From Polynucleobacter sp. Adler-ghost (lineage in GTDB: Bacteria > Pseudomonadota > Gammaproteobacteria > Burkholderiales > Burkholderiaceae): a DNA stretch of 64,000 bases. How positions within the stretch are numbered: the stretch's first letter is position 1; each line of letters begins with the position of its first letter. Below are positions 39,639-47,805 of this stretch, piece by piece. The notes beneath the pieces are model-generated. The model searched no databases. It was given only the letters and a program-made list of their open reading frames with translations, and was not told the origin of the DNA. The stretch spans positions 1,584,586 to 1,648,585 of the forward strand of contig NZ_CP061320.1 of NCBI RefSeq assembly GCF_018688495.1, read 5' to 3'. The position numbers were made by a program, and so were the translations under genes.

Positions 39639-40159
39639 TGAGCATACTTCTCAGTCTATTTTTAAAGCTTTCTGCTTTTTCTCTGATTGCCTTCGGCGGA
39701 ATCAATGCGCTACTTCCCAGCCTCTTGGAGCTATCGGTTTATCAAGAGCGGTGGATTGACCTACAAACTTTTGCTGATTACTTTGCAATTGCGCAAGCTG
39801 CTCCTGGCCCGAATTTCATGACGGTCACCCTGATCGGTTGGCATGTTGGAGGAGTCCTGGGAGCACTACTAGCCACCTTGGCTATTGCGTGGCCATCATC
39901 TATTTTGGTGTACTTTGTACAGCGGCTGATTCTGGGTATGAATGATGAGCAAAGAAAGAAGGCAATTCAGTATGCTGCTGCCGCACTGGCAATTGGCTTA
40001 GTGCTTTCTTCTGCGTGGCAGATTGCACTGCAAATCAATCATAGCTATGCTGCATATGGATTGACTCTACTCACTATTGGATTGACGGTATTTACCCGCT
40101 GGCATCCTTTATATTTGATCGCACTGGGCGCAGCCCTCGGAATCATGGGATTGATATGA
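39638..40159 (+). CDS. CHR-family (chromate-type) transporter, C-terminal half
   Basis: 173 residues from an ATG that overlaps the previous stop by one base (TGATG); a GTG at 39635 is an alternative. Membrane protein with LFLKLSAFSLIAFGGINALLPSLLEL and AIAQAAPGPNFMTVTLIGWHVGG, the second half of a CHR pair. It must work with the preceding protein in antiparallel arrangement, as known for short-chain CHR pairs. The last bases overlap the start of the next Bug gene by 4 bp (ATGA), tying transporter and receptor to one message. Confidence 0.85.
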   Translation: MSILLSLFLKLSAFSLIAFGGINALLPSLLELSVYQERWIDLQTFADYFAIAQAAPGPNFMTVTLIGWHVGGVLGALLATLAIAWPSSILVYFVQRLILGMNDEQRKKAIQYAAAALAIGLVLSSAWQIALQINHSYAAYGLTLLTIGLTVFTRWHPLYLIALGAALGIMGLI

Positions 40160-41145
40160 AACTCTCTTCACTTCTTCGTACCTTACTTCATACTTCAATC
40201 TCTGGCTTAGCGCTGTCGTTAGCGCTGACTGCGCAGGCTCAAAACACATACCCTAACAAATCTATTAATTTAGTAGTGCCTTATGGTGCAGGCGGCAGCG
40301 CAGATTCTCGGAGCAGACAACTGGCCCAGAAAATGAGTGTCATTCTGAAGCAAGCCATTGTGATTGATAACAAGCCAGGTGCTGGTGGCAATATCGGCAC
40401 TGAGTTTGTTGCAAGATCCGCCCCAGATGGCTACACCATTGGTATGGGAAACTTTGCCCCAATGGCGGTAAACAAAACGCTTTTCGGAAATTTACGCTAC
40501 GACCCAGAAACCGCTCTTACCCCCATCATCCTGATAGAAAAGGGTCCTCTAATCCTGGTAGTAAACCCAAATTCGCCATACAAAACCATTCAAGATATTG
40601 TTACAGCAGCTAAGGCAAAACCAGGAACCCTGACATTTTCTTCAGGAGGAATCGGCGGCAGCCATCAACTCTCCGCTGAGCTATTTATGCAAAATGCCGG
40701 CATTCAAATGATTCATGTACCTTACAAGAGTGGTTCTGCTGCGTTGACTGATTTGATGGCAGGCAACGTCGACATGATGTTTGATCAAATGTACTCTGCA
40801 GTCCCCAACATCAGGGCAGATAAACTGCGTCCTATCGCCATCACCAGCAAAAAGAGATCGCCACTCTTTCCGAGCGTGCCTAGTTTTGCAGAGCTTGCTT
40901 ACCCTAAGGTGGAAGTACTCAATTGGCAAGGATTTATTGCACCTGCTGGCACACCTAAATCGATTATCGACACATTAAATAAAGCTGCTAATGAGGCGCT
41001 GAAAGATCCACAGCTTAGAGAGTTAATGCTCTCTCAAGGAAATGAAATTGGTGGTGGTAGCCCTGCTGATTTTGCAGCCCTCATTAAATCAGAGGCTGCA
41101 AAATGGAGTGCCGTAGTCAAGGCTGGAAATATTAAACCCGAGTAA
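40156..41145 (+). CDS. Bug-family periplasmic solute-binding receptor
   Basis: 329 residues. Signal peptide to about 29 (LTAQAQN), YPNKSINLVVPYGAGGSADSRSRQL, DNKPGAGGNIGTEFVARSAPDGYTIGM and HVPYKSGSAALTDLMAGNVDMMFDQ. TctC-type. Its start is coupled by a 4-bp overlap to the CHR half-transporter, unlike most Bug genes, which stand alone or by tctAB. Last gene of the operon; convergent with crcB. Confidence 0.93.
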   Translation: MKLSSLLRTLLHTSISGLALSLALTAQAQNTYPNKSINLVVPYGAGGSADSRSRQLAQKMSVILKQAIVIDNKPGAGGNIGTEFVARSAPDGYTIGMGNFAPMAVNKTLFGNLRYDPETALTPIILIEKGPLILVVNPNSPYKTIQDIVTAAKAKPGTLTFSSGGIGGSHQLSAELFMQNAGIQMIHVPYKSGSAALTDLMAGNVDMMFDQMYSAVPNIRADKLRPIAITSKKRSPLFPSVPSFAELAYPKVEVLNWQGFIAPAGTPKSIIDTLNKAANEALKDPQLRELMLSQGNEIGGGSPADFAALIKSEAAKWSAVVKAGNIKPE

Positions 41146-41160
41146 GCTAGATGCGCAAAC

Positions 41161-41538
41161 TTACTTCAGCGCTTGGTAAGTCAGGATACCTAAAAAAGTA
41201 AGGCCAAGTGAACCAACTAAATGTAAAAACGCAGTGCCTAGCGCCCAACTGACTTCACCACGTTGCATAAAACCGACTACTTCAGCAGAGAAGCTGGAGA
41301 AGGTGGTGAGACCTCCCAGAAAACCTGTAATCACGAACAACTTCCATTCGGGGGAGAGGCTTTGATTATTGCCAAAAAAGGCTACGGCAATTCCGACGAA
41401 ATATCCGCCAACCATATTAGAAATAAACGTTCCCAATGGCAGAGTTGAGGCAAGGCTGACTGTTACGAGATTAAAGCCCGCTCTTAGTAAAGCACCGAGA
41501 CCAGCACCACAAAAAATTGCAAAAATAGATAGCCACAT
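41161..41538 (-). CDS. crcB: Fluoride ion exporter CrcB/Fluc
   Basis: 125 residues, four membrane helices: FCGAGLGALLRAGFN, GTFISNMVGGYFVGIAVAF, and the hallmark GFLGGLTTFSSFSAEVVGFM (the polar TTFSSFS track). Dual-topology dimer that exports fluoride. It is the last gene of a run with the small protein and YgiD-like dioxygenase; there is a 9-bp gap, so no fluoride riboswitch precedes it. Confidence 0.94.
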   Translation of the reverse strand: MWLSIFAIFCGAGLGALLRAGFNLVTVSLASTLPLGTFISNMVGGYFVGIAVAFFGNNQSLSPEWKLFVITGFLGGLTTFSSFSAEVVGFMQRGEVSWALGTAFLHLVGSLGLTFLGILTYQALK

Positions 41539-41547
41539 ATTCGGTAT

Positions 41548-42327
41548 TTATTGGATTGAGAAAGTGAGCATGCTAATGGAGCCCATTTCTACTCCATCAA
41601 TTAATATCTTAGGGACCTCACCTTGCTCTTGAAGAGCAAGTGCATACAACGCTGGCCAATAGTGTTCAGGCGTTGGGATAGATAAATGCGCGGCATCACC
41701 GCACTGCTCCCAATGAATTAAATTGTCGTGATGGTTTGCATGCATCTCCGAAACAAAAAAATCATTGAACTCTCTAGCCCATGGATAAGGTGTTGCGCCC
41801 TCCTCCCAATGAATAGTGCGCAAGTTATGTACAACATTACCGCTTGCCAGAATCAAGATATTCTCGTCACGCAAAGGGCGTAATTTTTTAGCAAGCTCGT
41901 AATGCTTACTCGCAGACATGGAACCATCTAGACTCAATTGCACCACCGGTACATCTGCGTTTGGATAGAGATATGTCAGAACAGACCAGGCGCCATGATC
42001 AATACCCCACTCGTTCTCTTCAAGTACAACGGGGATATCCAACAATTCTTTTACGCGATCTGCCAGTGCAGGACTACCGGGTGCTGGATATTGAATATCA
42101 AAGAGGGCTTGCGGAAATCCCCCAAAGTCATGAATAGTTTTAGGTTTAGCCATTGCAGTAACCCACACTCCGCGTGTTACCCAATGTGCCGAGATGACTA
42201 AGATGGCATCTGGCCGTTTAAGTGATTTACCAAGATTAGCCCAAGCGGCTGTATAGCGATTGGGCTCAATGGCGTACATCGGACTGCCATGACCAACAAA
42301 TACTGCGGGTTGGCGATGGCTAGTCAT
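41548..42327 (-). CDS. Extradiol ring-cleavage dioxygenase-like protein (YgiD/DODA family)
   Basis: 259 residues of the LigB superfamily: VFVGHGSPMYAIE (H13), VISAHWVTRGVWV, and GNVVHNLRTIHWEEG supply the histidines that bind the metal. Class III ring-opening dioxygenases of this branch include plant DOPA 4,5-dioxygenase and E. coli YgiD. The substrate here is unknown. Preceded by a 45-residue membrane protein and followed by crcB on the same strand. Confidence 0.85.
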   Translation of the reverse strand: MTSHRQPAVFVGHGSPMYAIEPNRYTAAWANLGKSLKRPDAILVISAHWVTRGVWVTAMAKPKTIHDFGGFPQALFDIQYPAPGSPALADRVKELLDIPVVLEENEWGIDHGAWSVLTYLYPNADVPVVQLSLDGSMSASKHYELAKKLRPLRDENILILASGNVVHNLRTIHWEEGATPYPWAREFNDFFVSEMHANHHDNLIHWEQCGDAAHLSIPTPEHYWPALYALALQEQGEVPKILIDGVEMGSISMLTFSIQ

Positions 42328-42336
42328 TACTGCAGA

Positions 42337-42474
42337 TTAGCCGAATACGTAGCCAGTGTGAGCCGCAACCAATGCAAACAAAATGGCTAAGCTAGTAGCA
42401 GCTGCCAACATGACGATCAAGGTGATGATTTTCTTATTAACTTCTTCTTTTGACTCTTTATGCCATTCGTTCAT
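42337..42474 (-). CDS. Small single-span membrane protein (45 residues)
   Basis: The frame encodes 45 residues starting MNEWHKESKEEVNKK, then one strong membrane helix (about 16-38) and a short tail ending GYVFG. The ATG is preceded by AGGGA at 6-7 nt, a good ribosome site. A charged N-terminus and a single helix suggest an inner-membrane accessory protein. Stop and next start (dioxygenase) are 9 bp apart. No family is recognised. Confidence 0.6.
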   Translation of the reverse strand: MNEWHKESKEEVNKKIITLIVMLAAATSLAILFALVAAHTGYVFG

Positions 42475-42518
42475 GCTAAATCCCTATTAAACACATTATT
42501 TGATAGTGCAATTATCCA

Positions 42519-42686
42519 CTATCGGCCGCGGCCAGCCTTGCGCATCATGGCTTTTCCGCCCCCAAAGCCAGCCTGAGGCCTGCCGCCAGGGCCGGATGGG
42601 CCTTTTGGGGCTGGTGGACGGGCTACTGGCTTAGCTGCTACGGGCTTAGCGGGGGTTTTTGATTCAGGTTTTTTATCGTCAGTCAC
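42519..42686 (-). CDS. Small basic Pro/Ala/Gly-rich protein (55 residues)
   Basis: Starts with GTG at 42686, preceded by GGAG 6 nt upstream. 55 residues: acidic-basic start TDDKKPESKTP, then AKPVAAKPVARPPAPKGP and a glycine-rich, arginine-rich end with GFGGGKAMMRKAGRGR. No membrane helix; strongly basic C-terminus. It looks like a natively unfolded nucleic-acid or ribosome-associated peptide. It precedes the 45-residue protein on the same strand and is divergent from the site-2 protease. Codon use fits the neighbours; function unknown. Confidence 0.55.
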   Translation of the reverse strand: MTDDKKPESKTPAKPVAAKPVARPPAPKGPSGPGGRPQAGFGGGKAMMRKAGRGR

Positions 42687-42714
42687 TTTTTGCTCCTATA
42701 GATATCATATTGCC

Positions 42715-43377
42715 ATGATTACTGACTATTCTATCCAAGCTGTAGCCATTAATGCGATTCCTTTGATTTTCGCTATCACCATTCATGAGGCTGCCCATGG
42801 CTATGCGGCCCGTCAATTTGGCGACAATACCGCTTATATGCTCGGGAGAGTGAGCCTTAACCCCATTAAACACATAGATCCGGTGGGCACTATCCTTATT
42901 CCCCTACTTTTGATTCTGAGTGGCTCTCCTTTTTTGGTGGGCTATGCCAAGCCAGTACCAGTCAATTTTGGGCGCCTACGTAATCCCCGCATTGACTCTA
43001 TCTGGGTAGCCTTAGCTGGACCTGGATCCAATTTCATCCAAGCCCTCATTTGGGCCATCTTTTTGATTGCTCTCTATGGTTTTGGCGTGAATGAGCGCTT
43101 TCTCTTGGCCGTGGCTCAAGCGGGGATCACCTGGAACTTAGTTTTACTAGTATTTAACCTCTTCCCCCTGCCTCCACTAGATGGTGGTCGCATTCTGGCG
43201 AGCTTATTACCAGCAAGACAATCCATCGCCTTCGGAAAACTAGAGCCCTACGGATTCTTTATTGTTTTGGCCCTCGTCTTTACAGGCCTCATTGGCAGCT
43301 TTTGGATGGAGCCCTTGACGGCCTTTTTTAAGAGTGTTGTTTACTTTGTCACACTTCCCCTGCAAATGCTTTTCTGA
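42715..43377 (+). CDS. Site-2 protease family (M50) membrane metalloprotease
   Basis: 220 residues, about five to six membrane helices. Zinc motif HEAAH at 24-28 and the second metal-ligand motif NLFPLPPLDGGRI with D156. Typical of the short SpoIVFB-like/Rip family without PDZ or CBS domains. It would cut within the membrane a regulated substrate, which cannot be named. Divergent from the small basic protein gene, with only 28 bp between starts. Confidence 0.9.
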   Translation: MITDYSIQAVAINAIPLIFAITIHEAAHGYAARQFGDNTAYMLGRVSLNPIKHIDPVGTILIPLLLILSGSPFLVGYAKPVPVNFGRLRNPRIDSIWVALAGPGSNFIQALIWAIFLIALYGFGVNERFLLAVAQAGITWNLVLLVFNLFPLPPLDGGRILASLLPARQSIAFGKLEPYGFFIVLALVFTGLIGSFWMEPLTAFFKSVVYFVTLPLQMLF

Positions 43378-43436
43378 AGTATTCTCAAAATTTGAACGCA
43401 TTAGTAATAACTCACTGACCTCACTGGAGCTTAACT

Positions 43437-43889
43437 ATGAAACTGAAACATTTGATTTTTGCCGCCATTGCCCCTGCACTAGTCGCCGGAACAGGCATTG
43501 CTTATGCGCAATTTAAAAAACCAGAGGACGCCATTAAGTATCGTCAAAGTGCTTTTACTGTGATGGCCAATTCTTTTGGAAAAATTGGTGCAGTTGTTAA
43601 AGGCGAAGCACCATTCAATAAAGATGAAGTGGCGAAGAACGCAGCAGTCGTTGCCATGATATCGACCTTGCCATGGCAAGCGTTTGGTCCAGGTACAGAG
43701 GGTGGCAATGCACTCCCAGTGGTATGGTCAGATAACGCTAAATTTAAAGCTGCTGGAGAAAAAATGCAGTTAGCTGTTGCTAGCCTCAATACCGCTGCGC
43801 AGTCAGGTGATCAAGAAGCAATTAAAAAAGCTTTTGGTGCAGCAGGCGCTACCTGCAAAGGTTGCCATGATGACTTTAAGAAAAAGTAA
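43437..43889 (+). CDS. Class II c-type cytochrome (cytochrome c'/c-556 type)
   Basis: 150 residues. Signal peptide 1-24 (GIAYAQ), a four-helix core and the heme site CKGCH at 140-144 close to the C-terminus, which is the class II layout. YRQSAFTVM near residue 35-43 contains a methionine that could be the sixth ligand, as in c-556. Periplasmic electron carrier or NO-binding protein. Directly convergent with a cytochrome b561 gene (no base between stops). Confidence 0.92.
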   Translation: MKLKHLIFAAIAPALVAGTGIAYAQFKKPEDAIKYRQSAFTVMANSFGKIGAVVKGEAPFNKDEVAKNAAVVAMISTLPWQAFGPGTEGGNALPVVWSDNAKFKAAGEKMQLAVASLNTAAQSGDQEAIKKAFGAAGATCKGCHDDFKKK

Positions 43890-44570
43890 TTACCTAGAGA
43901 TGAAGTAACCCAGAGTTAGCGCAATAAGGCTGAGCAGCAATAGCGCAAAGCCTCTTTGCAAACTTCCATCCTTGGAAGCATGACCCAAGTCTGCAGAGAG
44001 ATTCATTTCTGTTTCGCTTGGGTCAATTTCTTTATCGCCCACTAACATGGGCTTAATCAAATTCTCACCTTTGAATTTCTGGTAATAGAAGATTGCACAT
44101 AAATGCAACGCAATCAAAATCATTAAGACTGTTTCATTCTGACGATGGATTGAAGTGAGGAGCTCAACTGTTCCACTAGAAATATATTTTGCAAAAGGTC
44201 CCTCAAAGGCAATATCATCATTTGCAAAAAGACCAGTTATCGCTTGAAGACCAACTGAAAAAAGTAAGGCCAAAACAGACAAAGCGCCTAAGGGATTGTG
44301 ACCAAGCCCCGCTTTAGCTTTACCTCTTAGAAAATGTATTAAACCCTTTGGACTCGGCACAAAATGAATAAATCGAGCATGGTAAGAGCCGACAAAGCCC
44401 CATATGATTCTGAAGATAATCAAGCTAAGCACGCAGTAACCAGAAAGCGCATGCCAACTCATAGCATTGCCACCGATCTTGACAGTGACAAAACTCAAAA
44501 CAATGCCAGCAAGCAAGAGCCAGTGAAAGAGGCGAATTGGCAAATCCCAAACACGGATGATTTTTTTCAT
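43890..44570 (-). CDS. Cytochrome b561 (di-heme b-type, Ni/Fe-hydrogenase-like)
   Basis: 226 residues from ATG 44570; the frame is open from GTG 44588, which has a close AGGGGG, so six more residues are possible. N-terminus KKIIRVWDLPIRLFHWLLLAGIV, then WHALSGY, and further membrane helices with a histidine in LIALHLCAIFY; these histidines bind b hemes. It moves electrons from quinol to a periplasmic c-type partner. The class II cytochrome c gene converges with it and is a plausible partner. Confidence 0.88.
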   Translation of the reverse strand: MKKIIRVWDLPIRLFHWLLLAGIVLSFVTVKIGGNAMSWHALSGYCVLSLIIFRIIWGFVGSYHARFIHFVPSPKGLIHFLRGKAKAGLGHNPLGALSVLALLFSVGLQAITGLFANDDIAFEGPFAKYISSGTVELLTSIHRQNETVLMILIALHLCAIFYYQKFKGENLIKPMLVGDKEIDPSETEMNLSADLGHASKDGSLQRGFALLLLSLIALTLGYFISR

Positions 44571-44614
44571 ATCTAAAGAATAAATCACTACCCCCTTTAG
44601 AATAAGAAAAATTC

Positions 44615-45820
44615 ATGAAAACTAGCCAAGCCTTTAAAACTTTGCTGCTCTATCGTATAGGCGCAACCCTAAGCTATCAAATCATGATGGTCGCAGTAGG
44701 TTGGCATATCTATGAAATCACTAATAGTGTCATTTCCCTTGGACTGATTGGTCTTGCGGAGCTGATTCCCTACTTTGTATTAGCTCTCTATGCTGGCCAT
44801 GCAGTAGATCGCCATTCTCGAAAATGGATCGCTGCGATTGCCTGCATCTTTCATATTGCCGTTGCCTTGTTTCTAGTTGCAATAGCCCTTGACTGGTTGG
44901 CGCCGCCCGTTCCCTTGATTTATTCAGCAGTAGCTTTTTTAGGCTTAGCTCGCGCACTATTGCGCCCTTCTTATCAGGCCATCTTTGGACAAATTATTCC
45001 CCGAGATCAAATGCCGCGCTATACCGCTTATGCATCCTCTGCATTTCAGATTTGCGTTGTAGCTGGACCGGGTTTGGGCGGCCTCATGATTGGACTTGCT
45101 GGGCTCGAGTGGACCTATGCCCTCGCTGCATTGAGTGGCGCTATCGGTCTATATGGAGTGAGCTTCATTCGCATCAAACATGAAAAGTCAGAAGGCATGA
45201 GCCATGATTTCTTAAACAGCTTTTTGGAAGGCTTTCATTACGTACGAAAACACGAGCTGATTGTTAGCATCATGCTGCTAGATATGTTTGCCGTGCTATT
45301 CGGTGGCGCAGTATCCATACTCCCCGCATTTGTTAAAGAGGTTCTCAACGCTGGTCCCGAAACCTTAGGAATTCTCAGGGCAGCGCCAGCAGCTGGAGCT
45401 GTCATTACAGGCCTTTACTTGGCACGTCGACCCTTGCTAGAAGATTCTGGAAGACATTTATTGTTATCAGTCGGCGGCTTTGGGATTGCCATTATTGCCT
45501 TTGGACTGTCTAACAATCTTTGGCTTTGCGCACTTTTCTTATTTATTTCCGGTTGCTTTGACTCTATCTCAGTAGTCATCCGTGGCAGCATTATGCAATT
45601 GACAACCCCTGATCAAATGCGAGGCAGGATCAGTGCAATCAATGGGATATTTATTGGCTCCTCCAATGAATTGGGGGCGCTTGAGTCTGGAATTGCAGCC
45701 AGTCTTATGGGGCTTGTTCCATCCATCATATTTGGTGGAGGTGCAACTTTGCTAGTTGTCTTACTGACCTACAAACTTGCACCCCAACTCAGAAAACTCA
45801 ATCTTAAAGATCTAACCTAA
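44615..45820 (+). CDS. MFS transporter (EntS-like exporter family)
   Basis: 401 residues with twelve predicted helices. AGHAVDRHSRKWIAAIA is the MFS loop 2-3 signature, and GSIMQLTTPDQMRGRISAINGIFIGSSNELGALESG is the second-half motif usual in the EntS-type enterobactin-exporter group. Substrate unknown. Convergent with the 3-hydroxyacyl-CoA dehydrogenase; 17 bp between stops. Confidence 0.85.
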   Translation: MKTSQAFKTLLLYRIGATLSYQIMMVAVGWHIYEITNSVISLGLIGLAELIPYFVLALYAGHAVDRHSRKWIAAIACIFHIAVALFLVAIALDWLAPPVPLIYSAVAFLGLARALLRPSYQAIFGQIIPRDQMPRYTAYASSAFQICVVAGPGLGGLMIGLAGLEWTYALAALSGAIGLYGVSFIRIKHEKSEGMSHDFLNSFLEGFHYVRKHELIVSIMLLDMFAVLFGGAVSILPAFVKEVLNAGPETLGILRAAPAAGAVITGLYLARRPLLEDSGRHLLLSVGGFGIAIIAFGLSNNLWLCALFLFISGCFDSISVVIRGSIMQLTTPDQMRGRISAINGIFIGSSNELGALESGIAASLMGLVPSIIFGGGATLLVVLLTYKLAPQLRKLNLKDLT

Positions 45821-45837
45821 AACTGACTTAGTTGATC

Positions 45838-46779
45838 TTAGTGAATCTTCGGCAAATCTTTTTGAATAATCTTGAGACCTTCGCGTAAGGCCTCCTGGTA
45901 GCGCTCTCGCTCCGCCTTCATCGTCTCTGCAGTCCAAGAATAAAAACCTTCACCGGTTTTCATGCCCAGTTTGCCACTAGCGATGCGATCACTTAAGCAT
46001 TTGGCAATATCTGGGGAGTTATTAAGAGTCGGATAAATCGTTGCACCACCAGCGCCATGCACATCCAATCCCGCATGATCTCTCTGCATTGCAGGCCCTG
46101 CAGCGATATAACGAAAGCCAAAGCCAAAACGTACGGCCTTATCGATATCTTCTAAGCTAGCAATACCAGCGTCGACCATGGCAAAGGCTTCGCGCGATAA
46201 GGCATGCTGTAGGCGATTTGCCAAGAAGCCTGGCAAATCTTTTTTTACGGTAACGGGAACCATGCCGCAAGCCGTCATCAAACGAGAAAGACTTTCGCCC
46301 ACCATTGGCGAAGTCTTTGCACCATAGACTACTTCTACGCAAGGCACTAGGTGTGCAGGCATGAAGAAATGCAAGCCAATCATCCGTGCAGCTGTTTTTA
46401 ATCCTGCTGAAATATCACTGATTGGAAAGCTGGTGCTATTACTCGCCAAGACCGCTTCTGGCTTTGCATATTGCTCTAGCTTGGCAAATAACTCTTGCTT
46501 GATATCCAAGCGTTCAGGCACGCACTCGATCACCAAGTCGATTTCTGACCAATCTATTTCTTCCAAGGAGCCGGCTGTCGAGAGTAAATGTAAGCGGTGC
46601 TCATACCCAAGCTCAATCATCGTATTGGCAAAGTAATCCGGTAAAAGTGCACGGCGCTCGGTAGTAGGCTCTAGCACCTGAACTGCACAACCCCCGCGCG
46701 CGCAAACAGCGGCTACATCAGCACCCATAGTGCCGCCACCAACGATGACGACTTTAGTTTCAGATGGGGTAAATAACAT
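45838..46779 (-). CDS. 3-hydroxyacyl-CoA dehydrogenase family protein
   Basis: 313 residues. NAD motif VVIVGGGTMGADVAAVCARGG at about 9-29, ECVPERLDIKQELF, SNSTSFPIS and the catalytic block GLHFFMPAHLVPCVEVV, then the C-terminal helical domain. The family oxidises L-3-hydroxyacyl-CoA or related 3-hydroxy acids such as gulonate (lambda-crystallin type). The single-domain form without hydratase hints at a hydroxy-acid oxidase linked with the neighbouring catabolic genes. Divergent from the 2-hydroxyacid dehydrogenase over 84 bp. Confidence 0.88.
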   Translation of the reverse strand: MLFTPSETKVVIVGGGTMGADVAAVCARGGCAVQVLEPTTERRALLPDYFANTMIELGYEHRLHLLSTAGSLEEIDWSEIDLVIECVPERLDIKQELFAKLEQYAKPEAVLASNSTSFPISDISAGLKTAARMIGLHFFMPAHLVPCVEVVYGAKTSPMVGESLSRLMTACGMVPVTVKKDLPGFLANRLQHALSREAFAMVDAGIASLEDIDKAVRFGFGFRYIAAGPAMQRDHAGLDVHGAGGATIYPTLNNSPDIAKCLSDRIASGKLGMKTGEGFYSWTAETMKAERERYQEALREGLKIIQKDLPKIH

Positions 46780-46863
46780 CTCAATTTCTCCTTCAGGGGC
46801 AAGATAAGGATCACAAATCCTCTTACAATGCCTTCATTATTCCAATAAAAAAGTAAGTGAGAC

Positions 46864-47793
46864 ATGATCCCAGTCAATTCAGTGCTGCAGGTCGGACAAT
46901 TTCCTGAGGTAATGCAAGCGGCAATTGACCGTCGCATTACCCCGGTGCGCTTTCCCGACCTGAATGCCAATCTACCGTCAGGCTCTTTTGAGAGTATTTT
47001 GATTCGCTCAAACACTCAGCTACCCGCCCAGTTACTTGAGAAGCTCCCTGCGGTAAAGATGGTGGCTACTTGTGGCGTAGGCTATGACAATTTACCCTTA
47101 GACTATCTCAAGGCCAATGGAATCAAGGCCAGCAATACCCCGGGCGTTTTGAATGACGCTGTTTGCGAGCTGGCCATTGGTATGCTCTTCGGCCTATTAC
47201 GTCGCATTCCTCAGGCGCATGAGTTTGTTAAAAGCTCTGCCTGGTCCAAGGGTTTATTTACCGTCACCACTACTCTTGCCGGTAAACAGGTCGGGATTGC
47301 GGGGATGGGTCGCATTGGACAAGATCTGGCAAAGCGCTTGGAGCCCTTTAAGGTTCATTTAGCCTATACCGGCCCGACACGCAAAGAGCTGCCTTACGAG
47401 TATTTTCCCGATCTCCAATCTTTGGCAAGGGCATCTGACATCCTTTTTCTTGCTTGCCCTGCCACCCCCGAAACAGAAAAAATGATCAATGCCGAAGTTC
47501 TAAAAGCTTTGGGTCCCCAGGGTTACCTCATTAATATTGCACGCGGTAGCGTAGTGGATGAGGCTGCACTTTTAGTTGCACTGCAGCAAAAATGGATTGC
47601 TGGGGCGGCGCTCGACGTATTTGAAAATGAGCCGAACCCAAACCCAGAGTTCTTAAATATTGATAATGTTCTATTAACTCCGCATATTGGAAGTGCCACT
47701 TCCGAAACGCGACAATTAATGACAAATTTAGCAATAGATAATTTAGAAGCTTTCTATAATAAAAAACCACTTCTGACTGAAGTAAAAAATTAA
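46864..47793 (+). CDS. 2-hydroxyacid dehydrogenase (glyoxylate/hydroxypyruvate reductase-like)
   Basis: 309 residues. NAD motif GIAGMGRIGQDLAKR, catalytic triad R in NIARGSVVD, E in ENEPNPNPEF and H in LTPHIGSAT. Reduces glyoxylate, hydroxypyruvate or related 2-keto acids. First gene of a plus-strand run with a DHDPS-family enzyme, TAXI receptor and TRAP permease; the next gene starts 12 bp later. Confidence 0.9.
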   Translation: MIPVNSVLQVGQFPEVMQAAIDRRITPVRFPDLNANLPSGSFESILIRSNTQLPAQLLEKLPAVKMVATCGVGYDNLPLDYLKANGIKASNTPGVLNDAVCELAIGMLFGLLRRIPQAHEFVKSSAWSKGLFTVTTTLAGKQVGIAGMGRIGQDLAKRLEPFKVHLAYTGPTRKELPYEYFPDLQSLARASDILFLACPATPETEKMINAEVLKALGPQGYLINIARGSVVDEAALLVALQQKWIAGAALDVFENEPNPNPEFLNIDNVLLTPHIGSATSETRQLMTNLAIDNLEAFYNKKPLLTEVKN

Positions 47794-47805
47794 AACGGAG
47801 CAAGT

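Noticed and set aside
41539..41547. Fluoride riboswitch before crcB
   Set aside because: Only 9 bp separate crcB from the upstream coding region; no room for a riboswitch.
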